This document shows positions 1 through 10,345 of a stretch of 64,000 bases of DNA, in pieces. The notes under the pieces were generated by a model. The model searched no databases. It saw only the letters and a program-made list of their open reading frames with translations, and was not told the origin of the DNA. A program made the translations under genes and the position numbers. Position 1 is the first letter of the stretch; the number at the start of each line of letters is the position of its first letter. This DNA comes from Carya illinoinensis (taxonomy: Eukaryota; Streptophyta; Magnoliopsida; Fagales; Juglandaceae), in the NCBI RefSeq assembly GCF_018687715.1, contig NC_056766.1:17114001-17178000 (forward strand), given 5' to 3'.

Positions 1-177
1 TTTACTTAAAGTTGAATTTTACAATAAGAATGCTTTAAAGCGTTTATGTTCTAAAAAGTAAAGTCAATTTAATTTTAATATTTAAAAAAATTTAAACAAA
101 AAAGAAAGAAAAATGAGTATACTATCAGAACGAAAAGGACATGAAAAAGATACGTTAATTCGTGTATGCCACAGGAC

Positions 178-352
178 TATTAAGGGCCTTTTGGTAAAAT
201 AGGATCATTCGTTAAATTCTACAAGGTAGCTACACATCAAATAGTTAAGGGTCTTAAGGACTTTTTGATAAAACATGATCTTCATTAAATTCTACAAAAG
301 AGTTACACGTCAAATGGTCAATAGTCTTAAGGGTCTTTTGATAAAATAAAAC
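178..352. repeat. Imperfect tandem repeat, about 75-bp unit
   Basis: A unit containing the words AAGGGTCTTTTGATAAAA and TTAAATTCTACAA followed by ACACGTCAAAT is repeated a little over twice with point changes. No coding potential is seen. The stretch from the window start to about 1270 otherwise shows only AT-rich, low-complexity DNA, including TA-rich runs near 425-500. Confidence 0.55.
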
Positions 353-1010
353 TTAATGGACTTAATTGAAAAACAAGAAAAATTAACCGAAAAACAACAA
401 AAGCTGTCATTCATAGTTAGATAGCCACTTATTATATAGAAAATATATAATATATATTACTTATTATATATAATATATATATATATTACTTAATCAATAT
501 AAATAATTAAATCTATTTTTTTAAAATATTTAAATTTTTAGAATAAATAGTAATTTTTTATAGTATTAGAATAGAAATTCCGAATCTGAATCTAAATTTA
601 TACTTCATCCAAGTAGTTAAATATTTTACGTGAGGCATCTATTTATTGAGATCTAGAGTGGCTAGCAGCTATTTACGTGAAGGAAAGGTGTTGCGGGAAC
701 GTGGCTAGCAGCTAGCTAGTTACAAGCTCTCAGGGTTCCAACTTGAAAACTATAAAAAAACATAGGGTTATTTTATCTGCATGCAACGTAATCAATCTGT
801 TTGAGAAAAGTGGCTGATTTCTAACTACTTCTCTGGTGTTGGGTTATAATATATTAATCATGATTAATGCATGCATGCAGATCATGCAGGTATGATGACA
901 TGAGATTTTAGAGACTAATAATGCATGTAATCAGCTTGTGCTTGACACTTGCTGAGACATGAATATAAGTTCAATGAACACACACGACACGCGTGCGCAC
1001 ACATACACAC

Positions 1011-1042
1011 CTATATATTTATATATATATATATATAATATA
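1011..1042. repeat. TA-rich microsatellite
   Basis: A short run of alternating T and A follows a CA-rich stretch (about 975-1008). It is a simple repeat without further meaning that I can see. Confidence 0.7.
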
Positions 1043-1272
1043 TCAAATATGGTAAGACTTTTTTGCATATAAAGAAAATATCATATTATTTCCCTGCTAT
1101 ATATGGACCTCTAACTGCATGCAGGTGGATCGATATTGACATACTTCAGCACAAACAGAAAGTCTTGGAGAGAAATCATGCGTTAGATCAATATAAATTA
1201 TCTATTCTAACTATTTAAACTTATGAAATAGTTGGTGATTTAACACGGTGAGAGATATATTATTTGATTTTT

Positions 1273-1755
1273 CATTACTGGGTAAAATCAATTTGTTACC
1301 ATTTGAACGACCAAAAGTCAAAAACAGTCAAACCATTCGAACTTAATCCATAATAGACATTCGGAATAGCAATCGAACACAGTTCGAACGTAAAAAACGT
1401 TAGAATGTATTCTGACAACATTGAACATGACATCGAATGAGTACAAACATAGTTAATTGTGTATTTCACCCCCAAAATTAATGTTTCCGTTTGAATGAAT
1501 TTTGCTTCGATCAACCCCTCATGATCAAGTATTCATTCGATCATAATTCACGGTTGAATGTAAAGTTTTTACCGTTCGACTGGAAACCTATGATGAAACT
1601 AAATCATCCTAAAAAAACCTTTCTGTTGAACACTATCAAATGGTTTTACTCAATTTCATTCGAAAAAATATATTTTAGGACGAAATTAAAGTTTTCATCC
1701 CAATAGACCTTTTGGGACACTAATATTGGGATGACCTTTTGGTTCTGTTGTAGTG
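1273..1755. mobile_element. Candidate small CACTA-like element
   Basis: The right end reads TTGTTGTAGTG inside CTGTTGTAGTG, the reverse complement of a CACTACAAC terminus. The left boundary is uncertain: CATTACTGG at 1273 resembles a decayed CACTA start but does not match the right end beyond the first bases. The interior repeats short words around TTCGAA in both orientations, as subterminal repeats of CACTA elements do. No transposase is encoded. It lies just downstream of the RADIALIS-like gene, where that gene's second exon would be expected. Confidence 0.3.
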
Positions 1756-1884
1756 TTAACCATTAATAAAAATAAAAAATAAAATGAAATATTCGAGTAG
1801 TAACTTTGATGCGGGGCAAACTCATGGGAACAAGTATTAATGTTTTCCATATATATAACCAGGTCAAATATATGTCAGTGCATT

Positions 1885-2184
1885 TTACCTCTGCTCATCG
1901 CCAGATCCTGATCTACTGTTGCTCCCAGGGGTCTTGTAATTGGGAAGAGGAACTTGACCTGATTCTATCTTGATCAGATCCTGCACAAGGATCTCGTAGT
2001 GCTCTCTCACTTCCTCTGCAGATTTCCCACCCACAGCCTTGGCCACATTCTGCCAACGGTCTGGGGTGTCCTTGTCATACAAAGCAAGAGCCTTCTCAAA
2101 CTGCTTATTTTGCTTTGGCGTCCAAGTGCTGTTACTCGAGCAATTGGAACCACATGAAGAAGTGAAAGGGCAGCTGGATGCCAT
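1885..2184 (-). CDS. RADIALIS-like SANT/MYB transcription factor (exon 1)
   Basis: The 99-residue frame is a single-repeat MYB protein of the RADIALIS-like group, small nuclear proteins that in Antirrhinum RADIALIS compete with MYB partners such as DRIFs and DIVARICATA. Residues 20-73 hold the SANT domain with spaced tryptophans (W21, W44), the motif [17 protein letters not shown] and the helix [14 protein letters not shown]; after it comes the conserved [10 protein letters not shown]. The start is the first ATG, giving the usual MAS N-terminus. Length fits the family (about 80-100 residues). The frame ends at TAA inside AG|GTAAAA, which is a good splice donor; family members usually have an intron here and a short second exon ending in a RxRNLK-type tail. 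I could not find that exon to the left. A TTTATAAGG word near 2370-2378 (minus strand) could be the TATA box. Confidence 0.85.
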   Translation of the reverse strand: MASSCPFTSSCGSNCSSNSTWTPKQNKQFEKALALYDKDTPDRWQNVAKAVGGKSAEEVREHYEILVQDLIKIESGQVPLPNYKTPGSNSRSGSGDEQR

Positions 2185-3140
2185 TAATTAATATTGCTCT
2201 TAATTAGCTACAAGGGTACTGAATGAATGCTAAAGCAAAAGAAAGAAACCAGGAAAGTGAAAGAAACTGACTGAGAAAGTGAAAGATCAGCAGCTTTAGT
2301 AAGTTGTCAAGGGAGAAGATTGAAGTCAAAAGGATACATGAATGGGGAAGAGATTGCAATGCTTATTCCTTATAAACTACGTGAAAGTGCGGTACGTACT
2401 GATCAGGTAGTGCAAGTTGGCAATCGGCCTTATTCTAAGGGTATAGGCCGCCTATGGGTATAAACTAGGCAAAATGTTATTCGTTTCCTATGGGCCCTTG
2501 ATCATGGTGGAATTTCTGAAGGCTAGTACAGTATTTTGAATATTGAGTATAAGAGGAAAATGACAGTAAAAGTAATAACATATTTATTTAAGTACCCCAT
2601 GCATACTTAATTTGTATGTAATTTCTTTATAAGTTGACGTTAGTATGCGTTTCAATTCATGATATATTTCATGTTGACATGAGTTGTAGCATTGTTTAAT
2701 TTAGCACTTTGTAATTCAAGGAAATGCATGGTTTTTTCTGGGTGTTTTACTCATTTGCGGTGCTCGATCTTCGATAGTAAAAAACTAAGAAGTTATTCAT
2801 TTGAGTTTTGATTGATGATCGTTTGCGTTTTGATTCCAATACAAGAAGTTTGAATATGAAAAAAACTAGGGAGTTATTTTGATGGCCGATAAAGTTATAT
2901 ATATATATATATATGTAAGATAAGAGTTTTACTTCATGGTGCATGGTGTGTTGATAAACAAGTTAATAAACTGAATGTTGCATATATAGTTATTAATGAT
3001 TAAGTAAAAAAATAATATTAAAAAATAAAATAAAATATATGAACGGTCAAATTGAAAAGACAAATTCAGGAAACATAATATCATCTTCCTTCAGGTAAAT
3101 GATTAAGTTTAACCAAATCTCTTATATTTCATAGAGCTTT
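2185..3140. other. Intergenic DNA upstream of the RADIALIS-like gene
   Basis: This stretch should include the promoter and 5' leader of the minus-strand RADIALIS-like gene. The proximal part (to about 2480) is of mixed composition. Further out it is AT-rich, with a (TA)n run at about 2896-2914. No other gene is seen. Confidence 0.5.
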
Positions 3141-3537
3141 GCTATTGATAATCTCACACGCCATACACTATACTTGTACTATAAGAAAAATGACTTTTTT
3201 TTTTTCACTTAAATTGAATGCAAAAAATACAAAATGGTTAGTACAGTTTTTTTTTTTTTTTTTTTTTGCATTTTATATTTTTTTTTGTATTTTGTATTTT
3301 TTTGCATTTAGTACAGTTAATACTTTTTTTTTTCTTGCTATTGATAATCTCACACGCCATACACTATTCTTGTACTATAAGAAAAATGACTTTTTTTTCT
3401 CACTTAAATTGGATGCAAAAAATACAAAATGGTTGTGAAAAAAAAAAGTATTAACTGTACTAAATGCAAAAAAATACAAAATACAAAAAAAAAAAAAAAA
3501 AATACAAAATGCAAAAAAAAAAAAAAAAAACTGTACT
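3141..3537. repeat. Compound direct and inverted repeat able to form a long hairpin
   Basis: A block starting GCTATTGATAATCTCACACG at about 3142 recurs almost unchanged at about 3338, a spacing of 196 bases. A segment at 3240-3334 (GTACAG, a T-run, words such as GTATTTTTTTGCATTTAG, then CAGTTAATAC) is the near-perfect reverse complement of 3436-3537. The arms are about 95-100 bases each and the second direct-repeat copy forms the loop. The arms are dominated by A or T runs. It looks like a MITE or foldback unit that partly duplicated. Open frames in it are trivial. Confidence 0.7.
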
Positions 3538-3954
3538 TTTTGCATCCAATTTAAATGACGTAAAAAGTCATTTTTCTTTTTGTAATTGTTTTTATTTTTT
3601 ATGTTATAGTTTTTTTATTTTTTTGGTTTTATTGTTACTAAACTAATTGAGTTATTTTATTTATCATCTTTACATGCACCACATACTTGCTAAGAGAAAA
3701 TAACAAAAAGGTAAAAAAATTATGTATGAAGTACGATGTAACATGTAGGAATAATGAGTAGAATTTTTCTATTTTAAATCCTTATCATCAGAGATTCCCA
3801 CGTTAGAAAAAGGTGCGTCGATCTTATATATATATCATGGGTTCCTAACATTTTCTTAAAGAAAACCAATCCTTTTTGTACTTTGCTTGTGTGTATAGTT
3901 TGAATGTTTGACAATTCTGCAGAACCTTTATCAAGATGATCAGAAGTTGACGGA

Positions 3955-4690
3955 CTAAATGGTTGTGGAAAAGGTAGTGATCAAAGGATGTTTCGTAGTG
4001 AATATTACAAGAAGATGAGTGGACGAGAGATCAGATCAGGTCGTATTCACGTGCCAACCTATGAGAAATATGTGATTTCGTGTAGAGTGTTGATGGAATT
4101 ATATGCTTTTTGGCACGTTGGACGTAGAATTTAAAAATGCTTTATCAGGGTCAAGCCCTCAAAAGGCCCTCGATCAAACTATTTTTTTTTTTAATTTTTT
4201 TAATTTTTATAACACGAATAGGGAATATATCTTATAATTTTATCCACACTAAAGAAATGATTGCGTAATGACGTGATATGAAAAACTTATAAATAGTGAT
4301 GAAATGCTTTGAGTTAATTAGATGTTTTATTAGATTTTACGAAAAAATAGAAAAATAATTGAATTGTTATAAAATTAAACTATTGTTAGAATATAATCTT
4401 TATTTTAAGATTTGAAAAAGTTGAATTTTTTTTTTTGAAGTCTGAAAAAATTATAATGATTAAATGAAAAAATTAAAAATTTGAAATTGAAAAGTAGTTA
4501 TGTTTGAATATTGTTTAAGAAGAAAATAAAATGAAATGAAAAGAAATCATCGTTATTCCCAAACAACCCCTATGAGGAGAGGGGAAGAAAGATTCCATAT
4601 CATGGGAGATATATGCATATAAAATAGGATAATGCTTATCTCATAGACAAAAGTCACTGATGGTGGCCACCGATTATGTGTTTTTTTTTT
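3955..4690. repeat. Dispersed repeat, copy A (contains a MITE)
   Basis: This stretch matches 24757-25133 plus 30661-31045, the two halves of copy B that is split by a LINE. Shared landmarks include GAAGATGAGTGGACGAGAG, TGGAATTATATGC, the ATTGTTAGAATATAAT block and GGGAGATATATGCATATAAA. The middle (about 4250-4560) is the same MITE family as 41782-42114. No coding region is seen. Confidence 0.75.
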
Positions 4691-4991
4691 AATCTCTTTT
4701 TCTAATCAAGCAAATTCATAAATAAATTAAGTGGTTCTATGATACAAAATTCAATGGGGGTGAGAGTCCTCAAAGTAGAATCGGGGTGTGTTGCAGATTG
4801 TTTGTCTGGACTGACTATAGAAATCTTCTACAATTATTTTATCTTGATTATCGATTAGGAAAAATATGAACATAAGAACGTAACAACTGAAGGATGCATC
4901 GATATGTCGTATAGGACCTTCACTGTTTGTGAAGGCATATATAATTCACGCATTACTCTAAAAAATAAGGTGGTGGTCATATTTGAGGAAT

Positions 4992-5099
4992 CCGAAGGCA
5001 CTAATCCAGTAGTGCTGCGCGTGATGGGTCAAATTTAGAAGAAAACCGAAGGCACTAATCCAGTAGTGCTGCGCATGATGGGTCAAATTTAGAAGAAAA
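4992..5099. repeat. Tandem duplication, 54-bp unit, two copies
   Basis: The unit begins CCGAAGGCACTAATCCAG at 4992 and again at 5046; the two copies differ by very few bases (for example GCGCGTG against GCGCATG). It is recent replication slippage or a small duplication in non-coding DNA. Confidence 0.85.
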
Positions 5100-5353
5100 T
5101 AAAGTTAATTTGTTTTATTCTTCAAATTTTCCAGGCATGTGCCTTTATACTCGTCTTTTTAGAATGCCTTTAATTATATGCACACTAAACGTTCTTCTTA
5201 CTCTTACCATGTAGCTGCGTTGAAGAATGAGAGAGATTAGAATATCATATGTGGAGTAAATTGTAATCATCTCCATTTTTTCTTATTTGACAGTCTTTGA
5301 CAGCTATCGCGGTTAAAGCTGAAATGCTAGTATGCCACGTCCACATCGGTATC

Positions 5354-5521
5354 GAAATCCTCTACCGATCAATTAATTTTTTTTTCAATTTTTTTTTACC
5401 ATTTTTTAAAACTATTTAGATATTTAAAAATAAAAAATAAAATCACATATTCATTTAAAAAAACTTATTTAATCACTAAAAAGAAATAAAAAAATAAAAA
5501 CAAATTTTGGTAGAGGATTTC
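5354..5521. mobile_element. Small MITE with 13-bp terminal inverted repeats
   Basis: GAAATCCTCTACC at 5354-5366 is matched exactly in inverted orientation by GGTAGAGGATTTC at 5509-5521. The 168-bp unit is AT-rich and non-coding, which is the usual form of a MITE. Flanking target duplications are not clear. Confidence 0.6.
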
Positions 5522-5860
5522 AATCCTCTATAAAACAAATGTTTTCCTATCTCTATATACACATATAATAGTTTTAATAATCTGGGAAGGGATGGAAGAT
5601 TTCTTAATTGTTCCCAGAAGTAGAAATTAGAAACAATTAACCTATGTTCATCGTATACGTGAGTTTTAGGAAAATGCTAATATGCTACTTAAGTTTGTTT
5701 CCGCTCACATATTTAATTTTATTTTTTTACTTAATGATTAAGAAAGTAAATTTTAATATATTGATGTATTCTTTTTATTTTTTAAAAATACTTAAATATG
5801 TTAAAAGATGTAAAGAAAAAAACAAAACAAAAAATGAAAAAGAAAATTTATACTAGTTGG

Positions 5861-6041
5861 TATTAACCTAAACAATTCTGTTATACATACACTAGGGTCA
5901 TAATAGCACATTCTAGAATAGTTTTTATTTTTCCTTTTATTTCATATCATAACAGAAAAAATTCTGTTACTTGTGTATAAAAAGGAACCTTCCCATGAAA
6001 TACAATTAGGATCAAATTCATGAAAAGAGCCTCTGTCAACT
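5861..6041 (+). repeat. 5' LTR of the Copia element
   Basis: This LTR begins TATTAACCT and ends in CT, and matches 9264-9440 along its length. It contains GTGTATAAAAAGG (about 5974-5986), a likely TATA box. The many differences between the two LTRs point to an old insertion. Confidence 0.85.
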
Positions 6042-6053
6042 TGGTATCAGAGC
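6042..6053 (+). other. Primer binding site (initiator Met tRNA)
   Basis: TGGTATCAGAGC directly abuts the 5' LTR. It is the standard Copia primer binding site and fixes the LTR end. Confidence 0.9.
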
Positions 6054-6079
6054 TGCTAGACCAACAGTCTCCTTGATCC

Positions 6080-7490
6080 ATGGCCACGCACACAGATACC
6101 TCTCATTCTCCTCCCCCTCCAAGTTCCTTTGTCATCTCCTCCTTCTCACATGTCCTCACTACCAAGTTATCCATAGATAACTCTCTTATGGAAGGTTCAA
6201 ATTTTAACTTACTTTAGAGGATAAGATCTTTATGGATATGTTGATGGCTCACTTCCATGCCCCCCCCCCCCCCCCCCCCCCCCAAAAACCCTATTCTCTT
6301 CTTCGGATAGTTCATTCAAGCCAAACCCAAATTTTCTCGTTTGGACTCACACTGACTAGTTGGTTCTTAGTGTTCTTTTTTTCGTCTCTGTCTGACCCTG
6401 TTCTTGGCCATGTCTTATCTACTTCAACTGCTTGAGAGCTATGGTTATCCCTTACTTCCATGTTTGACTCACATTCCCTAGCTAAAGAGTTTCAAATTTG
6501 TTTTCAGCTCACTAATCTTGCCCGCGGTGACCAGTCTATCTCTGATTACTTCTGGAAGGTTTGATCCTTGGTTGATACACTAGCTTCCATTGGAAATCAT
6601 CTTCCAGGTAAAGAAATTGTTACTTATCTTCTTACTGGCCTAGGCAGATCTTATGAGTCATTTGTCACCTGAATTACAACCAGGTCTGACCCAATTACCA
6701 CTCATGAGCTTTACCAACTTCCGCTCATTCAAGAAAGTATACTTGCCCATTCATCCAAAACTCTTATAGAACTATCTATGCACTATGGTGCTACTAGAGT
6801 TAGAGATCAGTGAGGTCGCTCTGCATTTTGAGGTGGAAGGCAAGGTAGAGGCCGAGGTCGCTTCTCAAGTTGAGGCCGATCCAATTTCATATCCTCGGGT
6901 GTATTTCAATAAACATATGGTGGCCCATGACCAACCTGCCAAGTTTGCAATAAAATCGACCTTGTGGCCCTCCAATGTCGACACCGTTGGACTATTCCTA
7001 CCAAATTGAACCCCCCAGGTCCTTCATAACCAACTATACCACACCAATCTCTTTTTCTGCAAACCATACCACCCCAACTTCTTTCACTGATTTATCTTGG
7101 TACCCAAACTCCGCCGCCATTGACCATATAACCAATGACTGGAATAATTTGAACTTGCCGTCTGAACCTTACAGTGGATGCAAAGCAATTCTTGTTGGTG
7201 ATGGTATGTGCCTTCTGATTCAACACGATGGTAACTCTGCTCTCACCTCAAATTCTTCCTCATTTTTACTTCATAATTTGTTTCATATCCCTAACATCAC
7301 CAAAAATCTCGTTTTTGTGCTTCAATTCTATACTGACAACTTGTGCTTTTTTGAATTCCATTCTAGTCACTTCTTTGTGAAGGAAAATGGGACCAAGACC
7401 ACCCTCTTCACCCGACCAACACGTAATGGTCTTTATGTGTTCCCTTCCTTGGCCCTTTCGATGTCGCCGCCATCTACTCATCTCGGTGAA
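6080..7490 (+). pseudogene. Copia gag and protease/pre-integrase remnant
   Basis: The frame starts with a methionine and a proline-rich N-terminus at 6080. It continues in broken frames through a gag region of the UBN2 type (about 6180-6780). From 7100 it matches the end of gag/protease and the gag_pre-integrase region: SWYPNSAAIDHIT replaces the usual aspartate-containing D-S/T-G-A motif, so the protease active site is lost, and LLHNLFHIPNITKNL is the conserved segment after it. Several stops and frameshifts prevent a full product. Confidence 0.7.
6260..6283. repeat. Homopolymer of 24 C
   Basis: An uninterrupted run of C lies inside the decayed gag region, where related elements would have a proline-rich coding stretch. 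It probably expanded from CCN proline codons by slippage. Its exact length may be a sequencing estimate. Confidence 0.8.
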
Positions 7491-7604
7491 TAGATCACTC
7501 TCTCTCAATGGCATTGCTGACTTAGTCATCCCTCTCAACCTACTGTCATTCATGTCTTGCATTACAATTGCTTGCATATTTGCTCAAATAAAGTTCATTT
7601 TTGT

Positions 7605-8385
7605 TGAACTCAAGGTTTCAAGTTTCGTGTAATTATATATTTACACATAGATTTTGTTAATAACAAACGAATTCAAAGAATAAAGGAGTCTCAAACTCAA
7701 GTTGTCTACACAATGGAGTCAAGTATATCAAGGAGCCAAGCATGAGCAAGAAGGGAACAAGTTCACATTAAAACTCATGAAGTAATGTTGTAAATCTCTT
7801 AAAAAATTCGAAATTAGGATTAAGGTTCAAAATTAATATTTTATCATAAAGCATTAAAATACATTTTTCATATTTGCATGAATATTTTAAAAATTAAATT
7901 TAAAAATTTTGAAAAATGATTGATTGTCATCCTTCACATGTGCATGACATGATTAAAAGTTTAAATTTTGAAAATATTAAAGATGATTGATTGTCATCCT
8001 TTACATGTGCATGCTTTATTTGAATATTTTTAAAATTGATTGATGCACTTTTTGACTTATGCAAAAGGTAGATGATTTTGTTTGAAAAATTTGAAAAGTA
8101 AATAATACTCTTTTTGTCATATGCGAAAAGTAAAAAGATTAGGTTTGAAATTTTTGAAAGGTAAATGATGTTTTCTTTTACAATTGAAAAAGAATAAATT
8201 TTATTTGAATTTTTTGAAAAAGTGAATAATGTTGTCTTTGACATGTGAATCTTTTTAAATTTGAATATGAAGTCTCATATGCTTATAAATAGATCATTTG
8301 AGAGTTTCAAATTTACAACACTAAGAACATACGCATATCATTACAATTTTTGCAACATTCATTCTAAGTTATCAATCTCTCTTCC
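7605..8385 (+). repeat. LTR-like block inserted in the Copia element
   Basis: The block starts TGTTGAACTCAAGG, is AT-rich, holds a near-duplicate word GATTGATTGTCATCCTT (7918 and 7985), and has CTTATAAATAG (about 8281-8291), a typical TATA box, about 100 bases before its end. It separates the pre-integrase part from the reverse-transcriptase remnant. It is probably a solo LTR of another Copia family or a fragment of one; I saw no target duplication. Confidence 0.45.
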
Positions 8386-9290
8386 TATGAAAGACCTTGG
8401 CCAATTGTCTTATTTTCTAGGTCTTGAAATAGACTATTTTGCATTTGGATTATTCATGTTTCAATGTAAATATATTAAAGATTTGCTTACTCGAAGCAAT
8501 ATGTTGGGTGCCAAGCCCATGACCTCTCCCGGTAGCTTCTCTTAAACTCTCACAATTTGATTCTGCTTCATTTGATGATAGTACAATATTTCGAAGTATT
8601 GTTGGTGGGTTGCAATATCTTTCCTTTTTAAGCTCAAGCATATCCTTTGTAGTAAATAAGGTGTGTCAATTTATGCATTGTCCCAAATTAACTCTGGTCT
8701 GTTGTTAAAAGGATACTGAGGTATCTCAAATCAATATCAATCAAGATCTGTTTTTTAAGTTTTCATTCTCTTTAACATTACAAGCATACTCAGATGTAAA
8801 CTAGGTTGGCTATCCAGATGACAGACAGTCCATAAGTGGTTTCTGTGTATTCTTAGGCAACCATATTATATCATGAAGCTCCAAAAAGTAGAAAATAGTG
8901 GCCAGGTCCAAGACAGAAGTCGAATATAAAACTCTTTTCCTCTACAGTTGCTGAATTAATTTGGCTTCAAACCATGCTTCAAGAATTGGGCATTTTCTTA
9001 TCCAAGTCTCCTACATTCTGGTGTGACAACATTGGAGCTACCTACCTCTCGGATAACCTTGTTTATCACTCAAGAATCCAGCACATGGATATAGACTATC
9101 ACTTTGTTCATGACAGAATTGCTACCAAGGCCTTGCAAATTTTATTTTGTAGCTCAAATGATCAAATTACTGATGTACTCACTAAACCTTTAGTTTCAAA
9201 CAAATTTTCGCTTTTTAGATCGAGTCTCACTGTTGTAAATACTCCACTGAACTCAACGGGGCATATTAACCTGACAATTCTGTTATACTT
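8386..9290 (+). pseudogene. Copia reverse transcriptase C-terminus and RNase H remnant
   Basis: The first part reads PMKDLGQLSYFLGLE, then the KYIKDLLTRSNM segment, which are conserved at the end of the Copia reverse transcriptase. From 8974 the RNase H part follows, with WCDNIGATYLSDN, HMDIDYHFVHDRIA and DQITDVLTKPL, all well-known Copia RNase H motifs. Stops and a gap of about 350 bases separate the two. The catalytic core of the reverse transcriptase (YVDD) is absent. Confidence 0.85.
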
Positions 9291-9440
9291 ACACTAGGGT
9301 CATAATGGCAAATTCTAGAATAGTTTTTATTTTTCCTTTCATTTCATGTCATAACAGAAAAGATTCTGTTACTTCCGTATAAAAACGAACCTTTCGCAAT
9401 ACAATTACGATGAAATTCATGAAAAGTGCCTCGGTCTACT
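9264..9440 (+). repeat. 3' LTR of the Copia element
   Basis: It matches 5861-6041 with scattered substitutions and small gaps, begins TATTAACC after a purine patch AACGGGGCA and ends TCTACT. The 5 bases beyond it, GTTGG, repeat the bases before the 5' LTR. Confidence 0.85.
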
Positions 9441-9445
9441 GTTGG

Positions 9446-10345
9446 CACGCCTGCGGTCAAAGCTGACGGCACACTAACACTGCCCATGAGCTTTATATTC
9501 AATGATTCTTCATTTCACAATGCTACGCGTTCTCTGCTAATTCCAAATCAAAGTGATTTTTGCGCCCATATAGCACTTCTACTTACTGGGTTTCTTAAAT
9601 CTGCTTTGCTGTTGATGAACTTGCTCTCGGTCTGTTCTTCTTGACTTAGTCGGCTGCGAAACAGCTGCTTGGTACTTAATGCCGGAACTCAATTCTGTAA
9701 AATCATAGTATTTCTTCGTTGGTAGCTGCATGTCTTGGAATTTGGGCTGCTGGTTCAGATAATTCCGACCCTCTTTTACAAAAATCGTTTCTTATCTTTT
9801 TCTGCATAACTTTTTTTTTCCCTTTTTTGTTTTCTTTTTGTGGGACTCTGTTTACTATACGAGTTGGATTTCAAGCCCTCGCTGGGAGCCATATGATCTA
9901 AGACTTTGAATACCTGGATTCATCACAATTTTATTGCTCTATTTTGTAGGTGTGCTAGAAATTTCTTGCCTTTCTATGCTAGTTTTGCGACAACAGAAGG
10001 ATAACTGTAATTCTCTTTTATTGACCAAATTAAATCAGGAGTTTTCTGCGAGTTTTGATATCGGAATAGACTACCCATTTTAGCCAATTGGTATAGAAAC
10101 AGAGCAGCTGGGTTCGTGCTTTCATTGGTTTTTGTTGTTATTTTTTTGCCTTTTTATAATGTTTCTTATCGTCTGAGTACAGCCTTGCTATTTGTGTAAT
10201 ATTGATAGAATTTCTATTGTAGATATTCGTAAGTAGTGGAAGTTGTATGATTTATTCATTTCTGCCAAAAAAAAAAAAAAAATGCTCAATTTAAGCCAAT
10301 GAATTAATCTTGTCAATTTGCAGATTGAAGATACTCTATTATTGG
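9446..10345 (+). other. 5' region of U-box gene copy 1 (promoter, leader, probable leader intron)
   Basis: No protein is encoded. From about 10145 the DNA matches the region upstream of copy 2. A TTTGCAG acceptor at about 10316-10322, 24 bases before the ATG, is shared by both copies and suggests a 5' leader intron. The Copia element ends at 9445, so the gene's upstream sequence starts there. Confidence 0.5.

Larger units (their letters stand above)
5856..9445 (+). mobile_element. Decayed Ty1/Copia LTR retrotransposon with TA...CT termini
   Basis: The element is bounded by a 5-bp target duplication GTTGG (5856-5860 and 9441-9445). It has a 5' LTR at 5861-6041, a 12-base initiator-methionine tRNA binding site directly after it, and a 3' LTR at 9264-9440. 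Between them are pieces of gag, protease/pre-integrase, reverse transcriptase and RNase H, all interrupted by stops. Integrase and most of the reverse transcriptase are missing, and an unrelated LTR-like block sits in their place. The internal part is about 3.2 kb, well under the 4-5 kb of an intact Copia element. It landed just upstream of U-box gene copy 1. Confidence 0.85.

Noticed and set aside
3139..3646. Phe- and Lys-rich small frames
   Set aside because: They are translations of A and T homopolymers in a hairpin repeat.
9426..9901. Frames of 60-72 codons upstream of U-box copy 1
   Set aside because: They start in the Copia LTR or cover the leader region and have no counterpart at copy 2.
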